Under the pieces are notes generated by a model. That model was not told the DNA's origin. It worked only from the letters and a program-made list of their open reading frames with translations, and did not search any database. Both the position numbers and the translations under genes were made by a program. A DNA stretch of 64,000 nucleotides from Dictyophora rubrovolvata (taxonomy: Eukaryota > Basidiomycota > Agaricomycetes > Phallales > Phallaceae). This document shows, one piece after another, positions 11,138-23,206 of this stretch. Every line of letters starts with the position of its first letter. The first letter of the stretch is position 1. The DNA lies in NCBI GenBank assembly GCA_029959195.1, contig CP114122.1, positions 496,001-560,000 on the forward strand, written 5' to 3'.

Positions 11138-14100
11138 ATGGCTTGCACTCATGTTGCTCAGCTTAAAACTCTCCCAAATCCTCGTCTGAACCAATCAGTT
11201 CATCGGGAGGAATGTACTCAATGCTTTGACAACCAAGTATGGCTTTAATTACCTTTTCCCTCCCTAGTTTTCACGAAATCTAACAGGATCTGGCTGAGGG
11301 CATAGACGTCTGCCTTTCATGTTTCAATGGTGGATGTTTCGGATTAGATGAAGGCCGAAAACATGCCCAGTTGCATTTCCAAAAAACCAGTCACCCTTTC
11401 TCACTGAACATTCGCCGAAAATTCAAAGCGTCCTCTCGAAGAGTATGTGACTTCTTATATTCATTGGCATTCCTATCTGAAACTTTCGATCGGGTTTATA
11501 GGATAGTAGTGGTCCTCCTTTGAAGAAAATCGCCGTAATTGAAGAACGAGAAGAAGATGAATACGACTTTGAAACTACTATTAGATGTTGGGCGTGTGAT
11601 AACAATGGAAGATTGATGCCCGAATTATCTGGCGATGCGGAAGTGAGACGATTAGATGTTTTGATCCTGAAGTCCTTGCAACTTTACAATAGGTACAACG
11701 ACTCTCGACCGCCGTCATGCAGTCCATGTCCTCGGCACGTCAATCGGAAGTTAAGTCCTGGGAAGAAGAGATAGCAACCTGCGAGCATACTCTAATGCTA
11801 CAGCAATACCAACCTACGCCTATACCTTCATCGGGTAAATTACAATTGAATCTTCTGGTCTCAACGCTAAGTTAATTCTCATTCCTGTAGGCCTCGCACA
11901 GTGCGCAAAATGCGATCTCAAGGAGAATCTTTGGCTGTGTCTGACATGCGGATCCCTTGGCTGCGGCAGAAAGCAGTATGGCGGAGTAGGTGGGAATAGT
12001 CACGGTCTTCAACATTATGAGGAATCGGGACATCCTATTGCTGTCAAGCTAGGAACCATAACCCCAGAGGGCAATGCAGGTAAGGCAGGTTCATTGCCCG
12101 TTGTTATTCTATTCATCGTCAAAAATAGATATCTTCTGTTATAAATGCGGCGACTCCAAGCTTGATCCTAATCTTGCGCACCATCTGGCGAATTTTGGTA
12201 TTAACATCGCTACCCAAACAAAAACTCAGAAAAGTCTGACGGAACTGGTACGTGACCTGTAACACTTCTGGAAGTATTCTTTTCTCTAACCTTTATCTCA
12301 GCAAATTGAACGGAATTTGAAGTTTGATTTCAGTCTGACTGGAGAAGATGGCAAAGCTCTGGAACCTGTATTTGGGCCAGGCTTGACCGGTTTAAAAAAT
12401 CTCGGAAATAGGTGAGAGAGTTATTAATGATTGTTTCCTGGTTTTCTCTACAACCTGAGATACCTAGTTGCTATATGGCTTCAACCCTCCAGATGTTATT
12501 TTCCTTATCCAGCTTCAAAGATCAATACTTCGACTCTTTCAACGAACATGCACGAACTTGTTCCGAACCTCTCCCCGCAAATTGTATAGACTGTCAAATG
12601 CGTAAAATGGCGGACGGTTTGCTAAGCGGACGATATTCGGTCGCGCGCTCGAATTTAAATGCTACAAACCCAAGCAACTATACAACTGTCACAGAGGCAG
12701 CGACACCAGATACCGATACTTCCAATAATTCGAATCCATCACCTGTTTTTCAAGATGGCCTGAAACCAAGCATGTTCAAAGATCTAGTGGGACGCGGGCA
12801 TGCCGAATTCGCAACTATGAGACAACAGGACGCTGAAGAATTCTTGGCACACCTTTTGAAAACACTGCGTCAACAAGCACGCCGCCGAGCTGGAAACGCA
12901 GTCTTCGATGCCACCGATGTCTTCAGATTTGGTATGCGACAACGCTTGGAGTGCGGTGATTGCCACGGTGTCAAATATCGCGTGGATGAACACGATTTTT
13001 TGAGTGTGGGAGTCGAGGCTAAGGAATTGGGAAAAGACGAAGAAGGAAAAATTAGATATGCTGGCGTCGAACTCTTAGACTGCATTTCCAATGCTCTAGG
13101 TGTCGAGCATATTGAATATCGATGCGATCGGTGTAAGCAGAACGTTCGGGCCCAAAAGTGTGTCGCAATCGTGTTTGTTTCTACGAAATCTCATCGCTCT
13201 TCATCAGACAAACCCGTTTTGCGACATTTCCGGATGTTCTCGTAATTCACACCAAAAAATTCCAGCTTGTCGCTTGGGTGCCTACCAAACTGGGTAAATA
13301 AAGAGAATGCTCCTTTCCCTAGAATCTAAACCCATACTCATCTTTCGTTCCTGGCACAGATATTCCCGTTCAATTACCTATCAACAACGTCCTCGTTTTA
13401 GATAATTTTCTTGGTAGTAATACTGAACATGAGAAAGAAGACATTCTTCCGGAAGATATTGAGTCGGACCCCAAATCAATCCCGACAGGTCTTGGTTTAT
13501 TTTCATCCAATTCCCGAGTATTCCTGAAAGATAGCTTTTAGAACCTTCGTTCAATGAAGTAGCTCTAGAACAATTGCAGGCTATGGGCTTTCCCCTTGTC
13601 AGATGTCAAAGGGCGTTGCTCGCTACCGGCAACAGTGACGCTGAAGCAGCTATGGAGTGGTTATTTGCGCATATGGAAGATCCAGGCGAGTTTTTGAATT
13701 TATATGATGTTAATAATTAACTCTTTTCGATATTAGCTATTGATCAACCTATAAACCTATCCTCTTCCCGCATTGACGATGTATCAACTATGTCCCCCGA
13801 ACAGATCTCGTTATTGGCCGATATGGGGTTTACAACTGCTCAAGCTCGAAAGGCACTCCGGGAGACGGTTAGTTACCATCTTGATTGGTCTTGTGAAAAC
13901 TAATGAGTGTTGTTCAAAAGGGAGGTGATATGGAACGTGCCGTTGAATGGTTATTTAGTCACCCAGACGATACAGGAGAAGATATGACTATGACGGATAA
14001 TCCGATGGCTACACCAGCACCGACCTTAATCGGAGGTTCAACGGTCCTTCCGGCAACGTATCATCTGAAGGCATTCATATCCCATAAAGGACCTTCAGTA

Positions 14101-14250
14101 CACTCCGGGCACTATGTCGCACATATTCGGACCGGTAAAGGATGGTCACTTTTTAATGACGAGAAGGTAGTCAAAGCGGATGATGAAAGTGTAGAACAGC
14201 TGAAGAAGTTGGCTTATTTGTATATTTTTGAGAGGGAGAAAGGTGTTTGA
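11138..14250 (+). CDS. UBP14: Ubiquitin carboxyl-terminal hydrolase of the USP5/isopeptidase T type
   Basis: It disassembles free polyubiquitin chains to recycle ubiquitin. The start MACTHVAQLK is followed by a variant zinc-finger block (EECTQCFDNQ, then DVCLSCFNGGCFGLDEGRKH), a second ZnF-UBP (AQCAKCDLKENLWLCLTCGS, then GCGRKQYGG), the Cys box GLTGLKNLGNS|CYMAS split by an intron, QQDAEEFLAHLL, two UBA domains (near 13560-13690 and 13800-13970) and the His box HKGPSVHSGHYVAHIR. The full USP5 order is present. At least ten introns are needed, including one near 13157-13213 that joins to FATFPDVLVIHTKKFQLVAW. The gene looks intact. Confidence 0.93.
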
Positions 14251-14582
14251 GAAAAGGCGAGGCTATGTGTCGAGAGTTGTCGCGCATTTCAAGCTGTTTC
14301 CAAATCAATGAAGAGATAGTAAATAGAAATATAATGCAACTGTAATCCCAAGTTTTAGGAAAGCACTGATAACCATCTAGTTTTCTTCCGCTCTCTAAGC
14401 AACTCATGACACTTTCCAAATTCAAGCATCATTGCTTTATTTATCCTTCGTAGTGGCGGTTGCATTCGCCACCAGCAAGTGATACTGGACTCAATGATTG
14501 GACTTGATTGGACCGGTCATCTTTTCGACTTGATTATATAAGACAACCTCGGTGATGTAACGAACCAACAGCTAAGACTCGG
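14251..14582. other. Intergenic between UBP14 and TFIIF-beta
   Basis: About 330 bp of UBP14 3' region and TFIIF-beta promoter. Nothing notable beyond a CCAAT-like gattgg near 14498 and 14506. Confidence 0.35.
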
Positions 14583-15747
14583 ATGGAATCTATGGAAACT
14601 CTTGAAAATGCTCAAGACGAAAAAAAACCCCTGAATTCCCTGGAAGAAACTCAAGAGGACGAAGTGCAGCCTGACCCCGACGAGATCTTGAAAGTTGACA
14701 CAGGATCCGGGCGAATTTGGCTGATAAAAGTGAGTTGCCACACTACTTCCTTGCGCGGTCCATTGAAACTTAGTCCATGTAATACGTTCTAGCTTCCCAA
14801 GTTCCTTATGGAGCGCTGGTCAACAGTGAATGCCGAGGGTCAACATTTAGGAACTCTGCGGCTGTGGGAGATGAAAAACCCCAAAACTGGGAGGCAGTTC
14901 ATGTCGATCTTCGTCCCCTCAGAGAGAGACCCAACTATACTCGAAGAATACAAGTTAGACATGGTGCAGGAAGCTGTTAAAAACCAATATGTCGTTGCAG
15001 AAATGGACAAGGAACCCGCTAATCCAGCCAACCGCGCCAGTAAGCATTTGTTTCAGAAGAGGAGAGAATTGTTGCTCGATGTACTTCTCTTGTTTCAGAA
15101 ACAACCATCATGTCGGGACGTCTGACACACGAAGTCAACGTTCGACCGACATATAACGCCGATTACAGTGGCAGGATGCGTGCACGAATTGCAGCCGCCA
15201 CCGAGCCAACTCGTCAGATCAAAAGGATTGAAGAAAGCATGGCCGGTGCACGTGGCAATATCAATATGCTCAGCTCAGGTGCAAACCAGCGCACCAGTTC
15301 ATTTGATTCTCTGGTGGTTCGTTTAGCTCATACAGTCCTCGCCTTCTTTAACTCAGCACATATTTTGTTAGCGAACTTCAAGGTCCCGTCCTGGTCAGCC
15401 CATAGAGAGGTTCACGCGTATGGCGAAGAACCAACTTCTCGACCAACTTTTTGCCTTATTTAAGGAAAAGCCATTTTGGAGTGTTAAAGATTTACGACTG
15501 CGTACTGAACAGCCTGAAAGTTACCTTAAGGAAGTATTGCCGGAAATTGCCATGCAGCATAAAAGCGGCTCTGCGAGTATTGGTTCTGACATTTCTTTTA
15601 AAAAAATGTTAATATTTCGTTCAGCAAAATGGGCTTTGGGAATTGTTGCAAAATTACAAGGACGGTCTACCTATGGAAGGCCAAAATGCTATGAATGTTG
15701 ATGACGAGGACCTTGATGAAGATGATGAAATGGAAGAGATTCAGTAA
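14583..15747 (+). CDS. TFG2: Transcription initiation factor IIF subunit beta (RAP30)
   Basis: TFIIF-beta binds RNA polymerase II and brings it to the preinitiation complex. The N-terminal dimerisation part reads TGSGRIWLIK|LPKFLMERWSTVNAEGQ and FMSIFVPSERDPTILEEYKL. A linker (LTHEVNVRPTYNADY) follows, then the C-terminal winged helix (RMAKNQLLDQLFALFKEKPF, WSVKDLRLRTEQPESYLKEV). After an intron near 15574-15628 it ends GLWELLQNYKDGLP and a short acidic tail MNVDDEDLDEDDEMEEIQ. The acidic tail is typical of fungal members. Introns are short and the protein appears complete. Confidence 0.92.
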
Positions 15748-15937
15748 TAAGATGTATAGGACCGAGAAGGGAGGTCTTAACAGAATACGTCTACTCACGT
15801 CAGCAAAGCATATAAATATACTTTATCCATTCTACATTTTTCCGTGTTACAGTATATTGATAGAAAGGAGAAAGAAAAAGATGATAGGAAAATAAAGGCA
15901 GCACAACCATCACCCTGGAAAAAGTAAAAATCAGAGA

Positions 15938-17696
15938 TCAACGAGTAGATTCCGAGAGTTGAGCGAGATAGTCGGAAAGCTAAAAAAAATACGTTTTCAT
16001 TAAATCAGCGGTATGGACATCTTCGAGGGAAAACCTAAGAACCTTCATAGCACCGCTCCTTATATTCTCGCCCACATTCTGTACGTCTGGGTTAGACAAC
16101 ACTCTCCCAATAAGATCGCGTGCGGCGGTTTCAACGGACGCCAAATTACTACCCGGCTCAGTGAGTAATGGTGCGCCTTGAATATCAAAGTCCGATTCCT
16201 CCTCTCGACCGAAATACTGGTTGGATGAAATGGACGTCGCACCCTGAAAGGACTGCAAACGAGTTTGTGCTTCCGCAACAACTTCCGGATCATATGAATC
16301 CCGTTTAAAATACATATCAGAAGAAATCGCCTTCTGACCCCCAAATGTATCCCTGGCATATGTCGTATTGTCTTCTTCAACGGTGGATCTGTTATGAACA
16401 GAATATCAGATGCCGTATATATGTCAGAGAAGTGATGAATGAGTATTATACCTGGTAGTTTTAGGCGAAGAACTAGCCGAGGAAGCAGTAGCACCAAACC
16501 CAAGTCGGTTCATTCCCATACCCAAACGCGCCAAATCTTGACTATTCGCAGGTTTGTGTTTGGATGTTGAAGTGGATGTTTTGCTGGCACTAACTGGTGC
16601 AGGTGCAGACGACTGAGACAAACCTGGGGCGGATTTACCCATCTGCGTAGCAGCCTGTTGCTCCGCCTCCTTTTTGCGGGCAGCTTCTTCCTCCTCCTCT
16701 TTTTGACGATTATAACCAAGTTGCTTTATGCGCTCTTCTTCTTCTCGCGCTTTCCGCTCGGCTTCGGCGAAATCGATCGGAGCAGAAGCTTTTTTCGCGC
16801 CAAGTTTAGCGGGACGAGATGACATGGATGTTGTTGTATTAGAACCTAAGCGAGCCACACCGAGTTTGGAGCGCGTAGATGCGTTTGCTGGTGTGGACTT
16901 GACGGCTGTGGATTGTCGAGTGACCGATGAAGTTGACGACGAGCTTTGGGGTGCAGCTACACCGATACGCGGGATGGCGGGAGACGAAGGTTTTGAGCCA
17001 ACAGCTGATTTAGAAGCTGGTGTCGCTTTAGGCTTGTCCCAAGAAGAGAAAAAGTCGTCATCATCTTTGACCTGCACCTCAACATCTGGAGTGGAGTCTG
17101 TCTCCATGCCGTCAACATAGATTCCATTTGGATATCTAAAAAAACGAATTCAGAATCCAAAAACACTTTTGGGTATAAGACTATTAACCGTGACACGTCT
17201 TCTTTAACACGTCTCACCAACTCTTCCTTGTACATGTCTGCAACACGATGAGTGTATTTCTTTTTGGTATCGGAATCGTTCATGATCGCAGCACCACCAT
17301 GACGTGTGAAGAAGTCTCTGGCGGATTGATTCCCTCCGACTTTCATAGTTCGCAGCTGAGATAGCTGCCAGCTATCAAGATTAGTCGATCTTCATCAAAC
17401 AAAAGTAATCAGTATCAGAATTGTACGTTATTTATAATGGAATTTTATACCTTACAAAGCTAATATGAACACCCATGTTACGGTGGATACTTGAACAATC
17501 GAGGCAGATATAAACTCCAAACGTTACGCTGGACCATGTCGGATTGCGTGCTTGACAGTCGAAACAATTCTATCGGGTGGGCGACATTAGGCATTATTTA
17601 AAGAGATGGAGAAATCTGTTCTTTCACCTTGTTAGCTTTTTGAGAAGTTAGAACCTTGAATAGTCTTTCAGTTTCCTGCTTTGTGGGCTCAGTCAT
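15938..17696 (-). CDS. GLO3: ARF GTPase-activating protein, Glo3/ARFGAP2-3 type
   Basis: It stimulates GTP hydrolysis on Arf1 during COPI vesicle traffic between Golgi and ER. The start [20 protein letters not shown] leads into the zinc finger [12 protein letters not shown]...[14 protein letters not shown] (Cys-X2-Cys-X16-Cys-X2-Cys) and [19 protein letters not shown] long Ser/Ala/Lys-rich linker with a charged coiled coil ([18 protein letters not shown]) follows, then the C-terminal Glo3-type repeats ([26 protein letters not shown]). The last exon is tiny: joining after SGAMK gives [13 protein letters not shown] and a stop at 15938, which fits the family better than reading on to 15980. Divergent from ATP17 by 308 bp. 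Confidence 0.9.
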
Positions 17697-18003
17697 GATG
17701 TTGCTGCGTGATATAAAGTGCTTGGATGAAAACTGAAAAAGGATTTGTGTTGTGACAAACTATGTGACTGCGCCTTCCTGCATCCGGGTTGAACTAGTAA
17801 ACCAAATTGAAAGAATATACAGATATCTAGTGCGGCACAACAAGGCATTTGTGTTTTTTTTATGGAAATATTCCTTACAGCCTCCATGTCAATATATATA
17901 TATACTTCCTGTAAATAATTCAGTGTGTAGCATGAACCCCGCCAGTTGGTACATTGGAACCCACAACCACAAACAAACGACCACCATATTTCTCTGTGAA
18001 CCA
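17697..18003. promoter_or_regulatory. Divergent promoter between ARFGAP and ATP17
   Basis: About 307 bp separates the two start codons. It contains an AT run (tatatatatac near 17892-17903) but no clear core element; a long minus-strand open frame across it is a shadow of ATP17. Confidence 0.4.
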
Positions 18004-18488
18004 ATGCATCCAACACTCGCTCGTCGAGCACTGGGCAATCTAGTCCCTCCCAAAATTGCAACCCCTGCCAGCGTTGTAAGCAAATGCTGTTTACTCTCTG
18101 CTTCGTCATGTTTTCGTTTCTGAGCCATTCTAGTCTGGAGGGTCCGCGGCTGCACTTGCTCCCCTCGTCCAATTCTACTCCAAACTGCCCAAAGGCCCGG
18201 CTCCGAAACGTGCGGGTAGTGCTGGTGCTTGGCTATTGAACGCTAGGAATGCGTCCGGAAAGCCCATCGTAGCCACCATCGCCTCCTTGATGATCCTTGG
18301 GTATACCATAGAATACCAGAGTACGTTATTCCGCCTACTTTCGTTTTTTCTCTTCTTTTCTCATTTTGACACTATGACGGTTTATTTCTGTTTTTAGTGC
18401 ACCTTAGTGAGTGACGCTAACGTATTTTCTTATGTTGGGAAAATTTTGACCCCGATTTCCAGAACATCATAAAAACCATCACCATTAG
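18004..18488 (+). CDS. ATP17: Mitochondrial F1Fo-ATP synthase subunit f
   Basis: A small membrane subunit of the Fo sector. Spliced exons give MHPTLARRALGNLVPPKIAT and PAS, then GGSAAALAPLVQFYSKLPKG, NARNASGKPIVATIASLMIL and GYTIEYQ. The end is MHLKHHKNHHH, built from a 7-base internal exon and a final exon finishing at 18488. The VPPKIATP block and the single membrane helix before a basic, His-rich end are typical of fungal subunit f. Three introns (near 18074-18138, 18321-18399, 18410-18461) make this a small gene with tiny exons, easy to miss. Confidence 0.88.
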
Positions 18489-18970
18489 ATTGTAATACAG
18501 AGCTCCATTATTTGCCAATAAGAAAGGTCTTTTTCCAGAGACGGCTATAGTGCTTGAAGTCAGATGTCATTTCTTGAATTTTGTTTTGGCTCGAGGCCCA
18601 GCTATCCCACCAGAACATGCTGCTGCCCTGGGCTCCGACGTGTCGACTTTGGATGTTCTCACCACTTTGCAGCCCCGTGATATACATCATAAATAAGGTT
18701 CTTTTGAGCTCGATGATCCGACTGAGTTCCTCCTGTTTTGCTCTCAAGGCGAACTTGGCTTTCAAATAGTTTCTCTATATATTGAGAGCTAGTTTCTTTC
18801 AAATACACTATCTTTGATCAGTATTTGCGGCCTGTTTCACGTCCAAGCCGCTATTATTATCACAGCACCTGACTGACCGCTGAAAATGTTTGTTCGTTGG
18901 CCAACCGTTTGAATGTACGTTCTCTCTCCTCCCATTGTGGGTGCTTGTGTATCTTCGGCTGGACATTGTC
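18489..18970. other. Intergenic, with a weak minus-strand frame
   Basis: About 480 bp. An 85-codon open frame on the minus strand (18508-18765, LRAKQEELSRIIELKRTLFM) is helical and charged but has no known motif or splice support, so I do not call it a gene. Confidence 0.35.
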
Positions 18971-20269
18971 ATGCTCCAACTCGCAGCTACATTGCTCTTG
19001 TCTAGTCCCATTCTCCCATGTTTTGCTTATAATACAATCAATGTCTACTTTTCCCCTACTTCCGCGAATAATACTGTGTCTCCGTCGCTTTCCCGGTTTG
19101 TCGGTCTAGAGGCATTTGAAACTTATGGCGACCTTGTTCCTGAAGCAATTATTGGCAAGCCATACCAGTTTTTGAGTTCGGAAAGTTCAAGGCAGGATCT
19201 TCTTATGATTGGAATCGACTACGACAGTGATATAGTCTCCGAAGGTGAGCTTTTGAAACGGAATAAACATAGCTTCCCCCGTTTTGACGCTTCACTAGCT
19301 ATCATACCCGCTTCATTCCCTTCAATCTCTATGTCAACGTCTTCAATTCCTGAAATTATGAAAAACTATTTGTCAATCGGGGAAAGTTTCTACAGCTCGG
19401 TCGTCGATGCAGCCGAGTCCTTCGTTGATGCGGCGTCGGTTCCGCCATACATTCTGGACACAAGTGTTATTGCCTCCCTACAATCAAAAGCAGCTTCCGA
19501 GTTCTTTACGACTTTGAAAAACGCGATTGCGTTTATCGAGGAAAAGAAAGACGGCGACAATGAAAATGGGATGGTCAGGTTTGGATCATTTCAGTTCCGT
19601 ACTTTGAAAGAGATGCGGGAAAGCGTGGACGCGGATGTCTACCAGATGGCGTTGCAATATCTCGAAGCACTGATAACCACCGTATGTTTCCAATGATCAT
19701 TGAATCTTTTCTGTGCCGTGTTTTCTCACACCCCATGTGGTAGGCATCTCGCTCGTGCTCCGTAGCGATCCTAATTCCAAGTTCCTCAGGCACTGTCCTG
19801 CGCCGCGCTCCTCAGCCACCGCCTCAGTCTCCTTTACCCATCCCAAAATCACCCGAAACCGCCCCAGTATTTTCCACATCGACGTGCTATCCTTCCGCCG
19901 AAGCTTGCCAGAACTCGACCTCTTCTTGCTCATCTCGCGGGAGTTGTATTGCAGCCACTAGGGCTGAAAAGACATGCTATGTTTGCGAATGCCATTCAGC
20001 GCCACTTTCTGAAGGAGGGAAGAATATTAGTTGGGCGGGTGCTATGTGCCAGAAAATCGACATCAGCCAGTAAGTTAATATGCCAAATGTCCTTTGAAGC
20101 AATTTCGCATGAAGGTTTTAGGTCATTCTCCCTTTTGGTTGGAACTACAATATTCCTGATTCTCGTCGTAGGGGGTGCAATAGCACTTCTTTACAGTATC
20201 GGCACGGAATCTTTACCCGGTACTCTGAATATCTCCACAGGTACCATTTCAACAAAGAAAGATTTATAA
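18971..20269 (+). CDS. Vps3844 C-terminal domain (DUF3844) membrane protein
   Basis: Likely an ER or vacuolar membrane protein of the fungal DUF3844/Vps3844 family. The ATG at 18971 gives a clean signal peptide (MLQLAATLLLSSPILPCFA). A lumenal region follows (SRFVGLEAFETYGDL, DDSVVDAAESF-like helices). After an intron near 19683-19742 come ASRSCSVAIL and a Pro/Ser linker. The Cys-rich DUF3844 block then reads CQNSTSSCSSRGSCIAATRA and KTCYVCECHSAPL, then WAGAMCQKID. One membrane helix (LLVGTTIFLILVVGGAIALL) and a short cytosolic end finish it. The Cys spacing is EGF-like. The 3' splice pattern around 20073-20122 is my inference from frame continuity. Confidence 0.78.
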
Positions 20270-21757
20270 TCTATCGGGCATGTACCACGACGGACTGAGG
20301 TTAATGGATCTCAGTCTTCGTGTTGCTCGTACATACATACATAGGCCAGATTTTTTCGGACTAGTTGTTGGACATTATGTATAGAGCATTGATTAGTTCT
20401 CACTACCGACACCCATTTTCCAGCGCTGAACAGCATAACAACAACATGAATAATGTAATTGCCACTTCATGAATAAAAAAAAAATGCTAGTTTAGACTCC
20501 AGCATGACTTGGCACGGTTAAACGCGAGCTGCCACCAGGCGCGTACGACCCGATCGCTCTCGTTTCCGCTTGCTTCAACCGATGTGAGGAAAAACGGATT
20601 TGGAGACTTGTACCATGTGTCATAAACACTCCCGAGTTGTCTCCTTGAAACTCAAAAGCTCAATTATGTATTTTCGACAAAAGGTGTCGTGACAAACTTA
20701 GCTCCAAATACGGCTGTTTCTGCTCCACCCCTTACGCAGTATCGTCGGATTCCAACATCCTCATTCGTTCAAGCCGTTGAGACGGAAGCAGCTTCCGAGT
20801 CTGCAACGTCAGAGTCTTCTCTTCAAGTTCTGTAAGTGATTGATTGATTGATTGATTGTCAAACGGGAACTTCTTCCTTACGCGGCCCTAGTAACCTCAG
20901 GCATAACCTCAGGCATCCGGCGTATGTTGCAACGCAGGCTCGACCAGCAGGATTTTGACGTCATGAAAATCGCAAGTTGTTAATTATGCATTATTGTTGC
21001 AAGACGTCCATGACTCGTTAAGATATCTTGTTCAAAGTAAGTAAACATGAAGCTTTTTCATTTCTGAGTTGCCAACAGAACTCTTTAAGATCTCTGGAGA
21101 ATCTGCTACTACTCGCGGAAAATATTCGAAGTAGTACTCCACAGTCCTTCTGCATCGCAAGTACTGGTTTCGGTTTAGCGTTTATTTTCACCCAAATCCC
21201 AAACTGTAAGCTATCATTTCTTCTCGCGGTATCGCAGTTGCTTGACGCGAAACCGATTCATTTAAAGGACATAAACCGACTGCACAATGAGTATACTATG
21301 CATTCAAACGCGGTGTCTCGATTCATAGTTCGTACGCATATACGACAACCACTTATTAAAAGAAGTTTCACCTGAGAAGTCAGTTGGTGGAGCCTTTGAT
21401 GTTGGGTTTTTCCCGTCTTAACCCATTATACCTTGTGCCGAACAAGAACATAGGAATGCACCCTCATTCGCGTTGTAGCCTTCTTGTCTTTCTTATTCTT
21501 TACACGCGTTTTCCTCGGCTTTCTGAAAAAGAAGAAAGGCCAAGTGATTAGTCTTTCGGGCTTTTGACGATGCAATGCTCGTTGGCCGCTTGAAACAAAC
21601 CCGACAAGCTACCAACGCATTTCCAAGTGACTTGCGTTCCCTAAGCGCATTAGAACCGTTTTTTTTTCGACTAGAAGAATGGTATATAAAGCAGCATACA
21701 AAAGACCTCTTTTTCAACAAAAAGACAGCGGTCTTCACTTGGTGTTTCCCCTCCAAC
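20270..21757. other. Long intergenic region upstream of the GH7 gene
   Basis: About 1.5 kb. It holds a coding-like stretch (20651-20831, about 50 codons without a stop, reading TNLAPNTAVSAPPLTQYRRI) that ends at a perfect GTAAGT donor followed by a (gatt)n run near 20837-20859. A second open stretch at 21028-21375 has no known motif. These may be relics of a lost gene. The last few hundred bases should hold the cellobiohydrolase promoter. Confidence 0.4.
21683..21690 (+). promoter_or_regulatory. TATA box of the GH7 gene
   Basis: TATATAAA, 68 bp before the cellobiohydrolase ATG, the best TATA element seen in the window and well placed for a strongly inducible secreted enzyme gene. Confidence 0.6.
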
Positions 21758-23206
21758 ATGTTCAACAAATTTGCCCTTATCACATTCTCTCTCCTCGCTG
21801 TCGCGTACGGTCAACAGGCCGGCACACAAACCCCAGAGACACATCCTCCACTTACCTGGGAGTCTTGCACAATTGCTGGTGGATGCACTCAACAAACCGG
21901 TACCGTCGTGCTCGATGCCAATTGGCGTTGGGTTCACGTTACGACCGGCTATACCAACTGCTACACCGGCAACGAATGGAATGCGACTGTTTGTCCCGAC
22001 GATGCCACTTGCGCCGAGAATTGCGCTCTCGATGGCGCAGATTATGAAGGAACATATGGTATTACCACAAGCGGTAATGCCCTTACCTTGAACTTTATCA
22101 CCGACAGTCAGCAGAAGAACGTCGGTTCCCGTGTTTACCTGATGGCCAGCGACGACACCAGTTATGAGAGTTTCAAACTCCTGAACCAAGAGTTCTCTTT
22201 CGATGTGGATGTATCTCAACTTCCTTGCGGACTCAACGGTGCTGTCTATTTCTCTCAAATGGACACTGACGGCGGTTCGTCCAAATACCCCAGCAACAAA
22301 GCTGGTGCCAAATTCGGTACTGGCTATTGTGACTCGCAATGCCCTCAGGACATCAAATTCATTAACGGTGAGGTCAGTAACTTGAATCAATTTTTTTCCC
22401 TCCTCCCTTTTTTTCTTCTTGTAATTCTGAATTTTTAACAGGCTAACGTTGCGGGCTGGACACCATCCACCAGTGATCCTAACGCCGGAACTGGAAATAT
22501 GGGCACTTGCTGCAATGAAATGGATGTTTGGGAAGCCAACTCCATATCTGCAGCAGTAACTCCTCACCCTTGTTCCGTCCAAGGTCAGACTGCTTGCACC
22601 GCCGGTACAAACTGCGGTGGAACGACAAACCGATACGGGTCTCTCTGTGACCCCGATGGCTGCGATTTCAACTCCTATCGAATGGGCGACACAACGTTCT
22701 ATGGCCCATCAATGACAGTCGATACCAGTTCCAAATTTACCGTTGTCACTCAGTTTTTGACAAGCGACAACACCACGACTGGAACTCTTAGCGAAATACG
22801 TCGCTTGTACGTCCAAAACGGACAGGTCATTCAAAACTCGAAAGTGAACATCCCTGGCATGGATGCTTACGATTCTATTACCGAAGCCTTTTGCGATGCT
22901 CAAAAGGCTGCGTTCAACGATACTACCAGTTTCCAGAACAATGGTGGAATGACTAATATGGGCACGGCGATGGGGTCCGGAATGGTTTTGGTTTTGAGTA
23001 TTTGGGATGATGATTCTGCGTATATGCTTTGGTTGGACAGTGATTATCCTACCACTGCTGATCCAAGTCAACCTGGTGTTGCTCGCGGAACTTGTGCCAC
23101 TGACTCTGGTGTCCCTGCACAGGTAGAATCTTCCGCTGCCAGTGCTTCAGTCACGTATTCTAACATCAAGTTCGGCGATATTGGCTCCACCTACACATCG
23201 TCCTGA
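21758..23206 (+). CDS. Glycoside hydrolase family 7 cellobiohydrolase (secreted)
   Basis: It releases cellobiose from cellulose chain ends. A signal peptide ([18 protein letters not shown]) precedes [19 protein letters not shown], the classic mature start. The catalytic motif EMDVWEAN near 22516 carries the two glutamates and the aspartate of the family. Many conserved Cys are visible ([45 protein letters not shown]). The only intron seen is 22374-22440, joining FINGE to ANVAGW. The protein ends straight after the catalytic domain ([11 protein letters not shown]) with no Ser/Thr linker or CBM1, a form common in basidiomycetes. Intact, about 460 residues. Endoglucanase is the alternative; the surface-loop Cys pattern favours cellobiohydrolase. 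Confidence 0.95.

Noticed and set aside
17693-18172. Minus-strand frame of about 160 codons across the ATP17 promoter and first exon
   Set aside because: Overlaps the certain ATP17 exon and has no recognisable domain.
18508-18765. Charged helical minus-strand frame
   Set aside because: No family, no splice support and less than 90 codons; left as a weak possibility only.
21387-21392. GTGGAG as a carbon catabolite repressor site before GH7
   Set aside because: A lone six-base match is expected by chance; sites usually occur in pairs.
21671-22582. Long open frame antisense to the GH7 gene
   Set aside because: It is the mirror of a strongly biased coding exon; no motif or splice logic, and GH7 is certain on the other strand.
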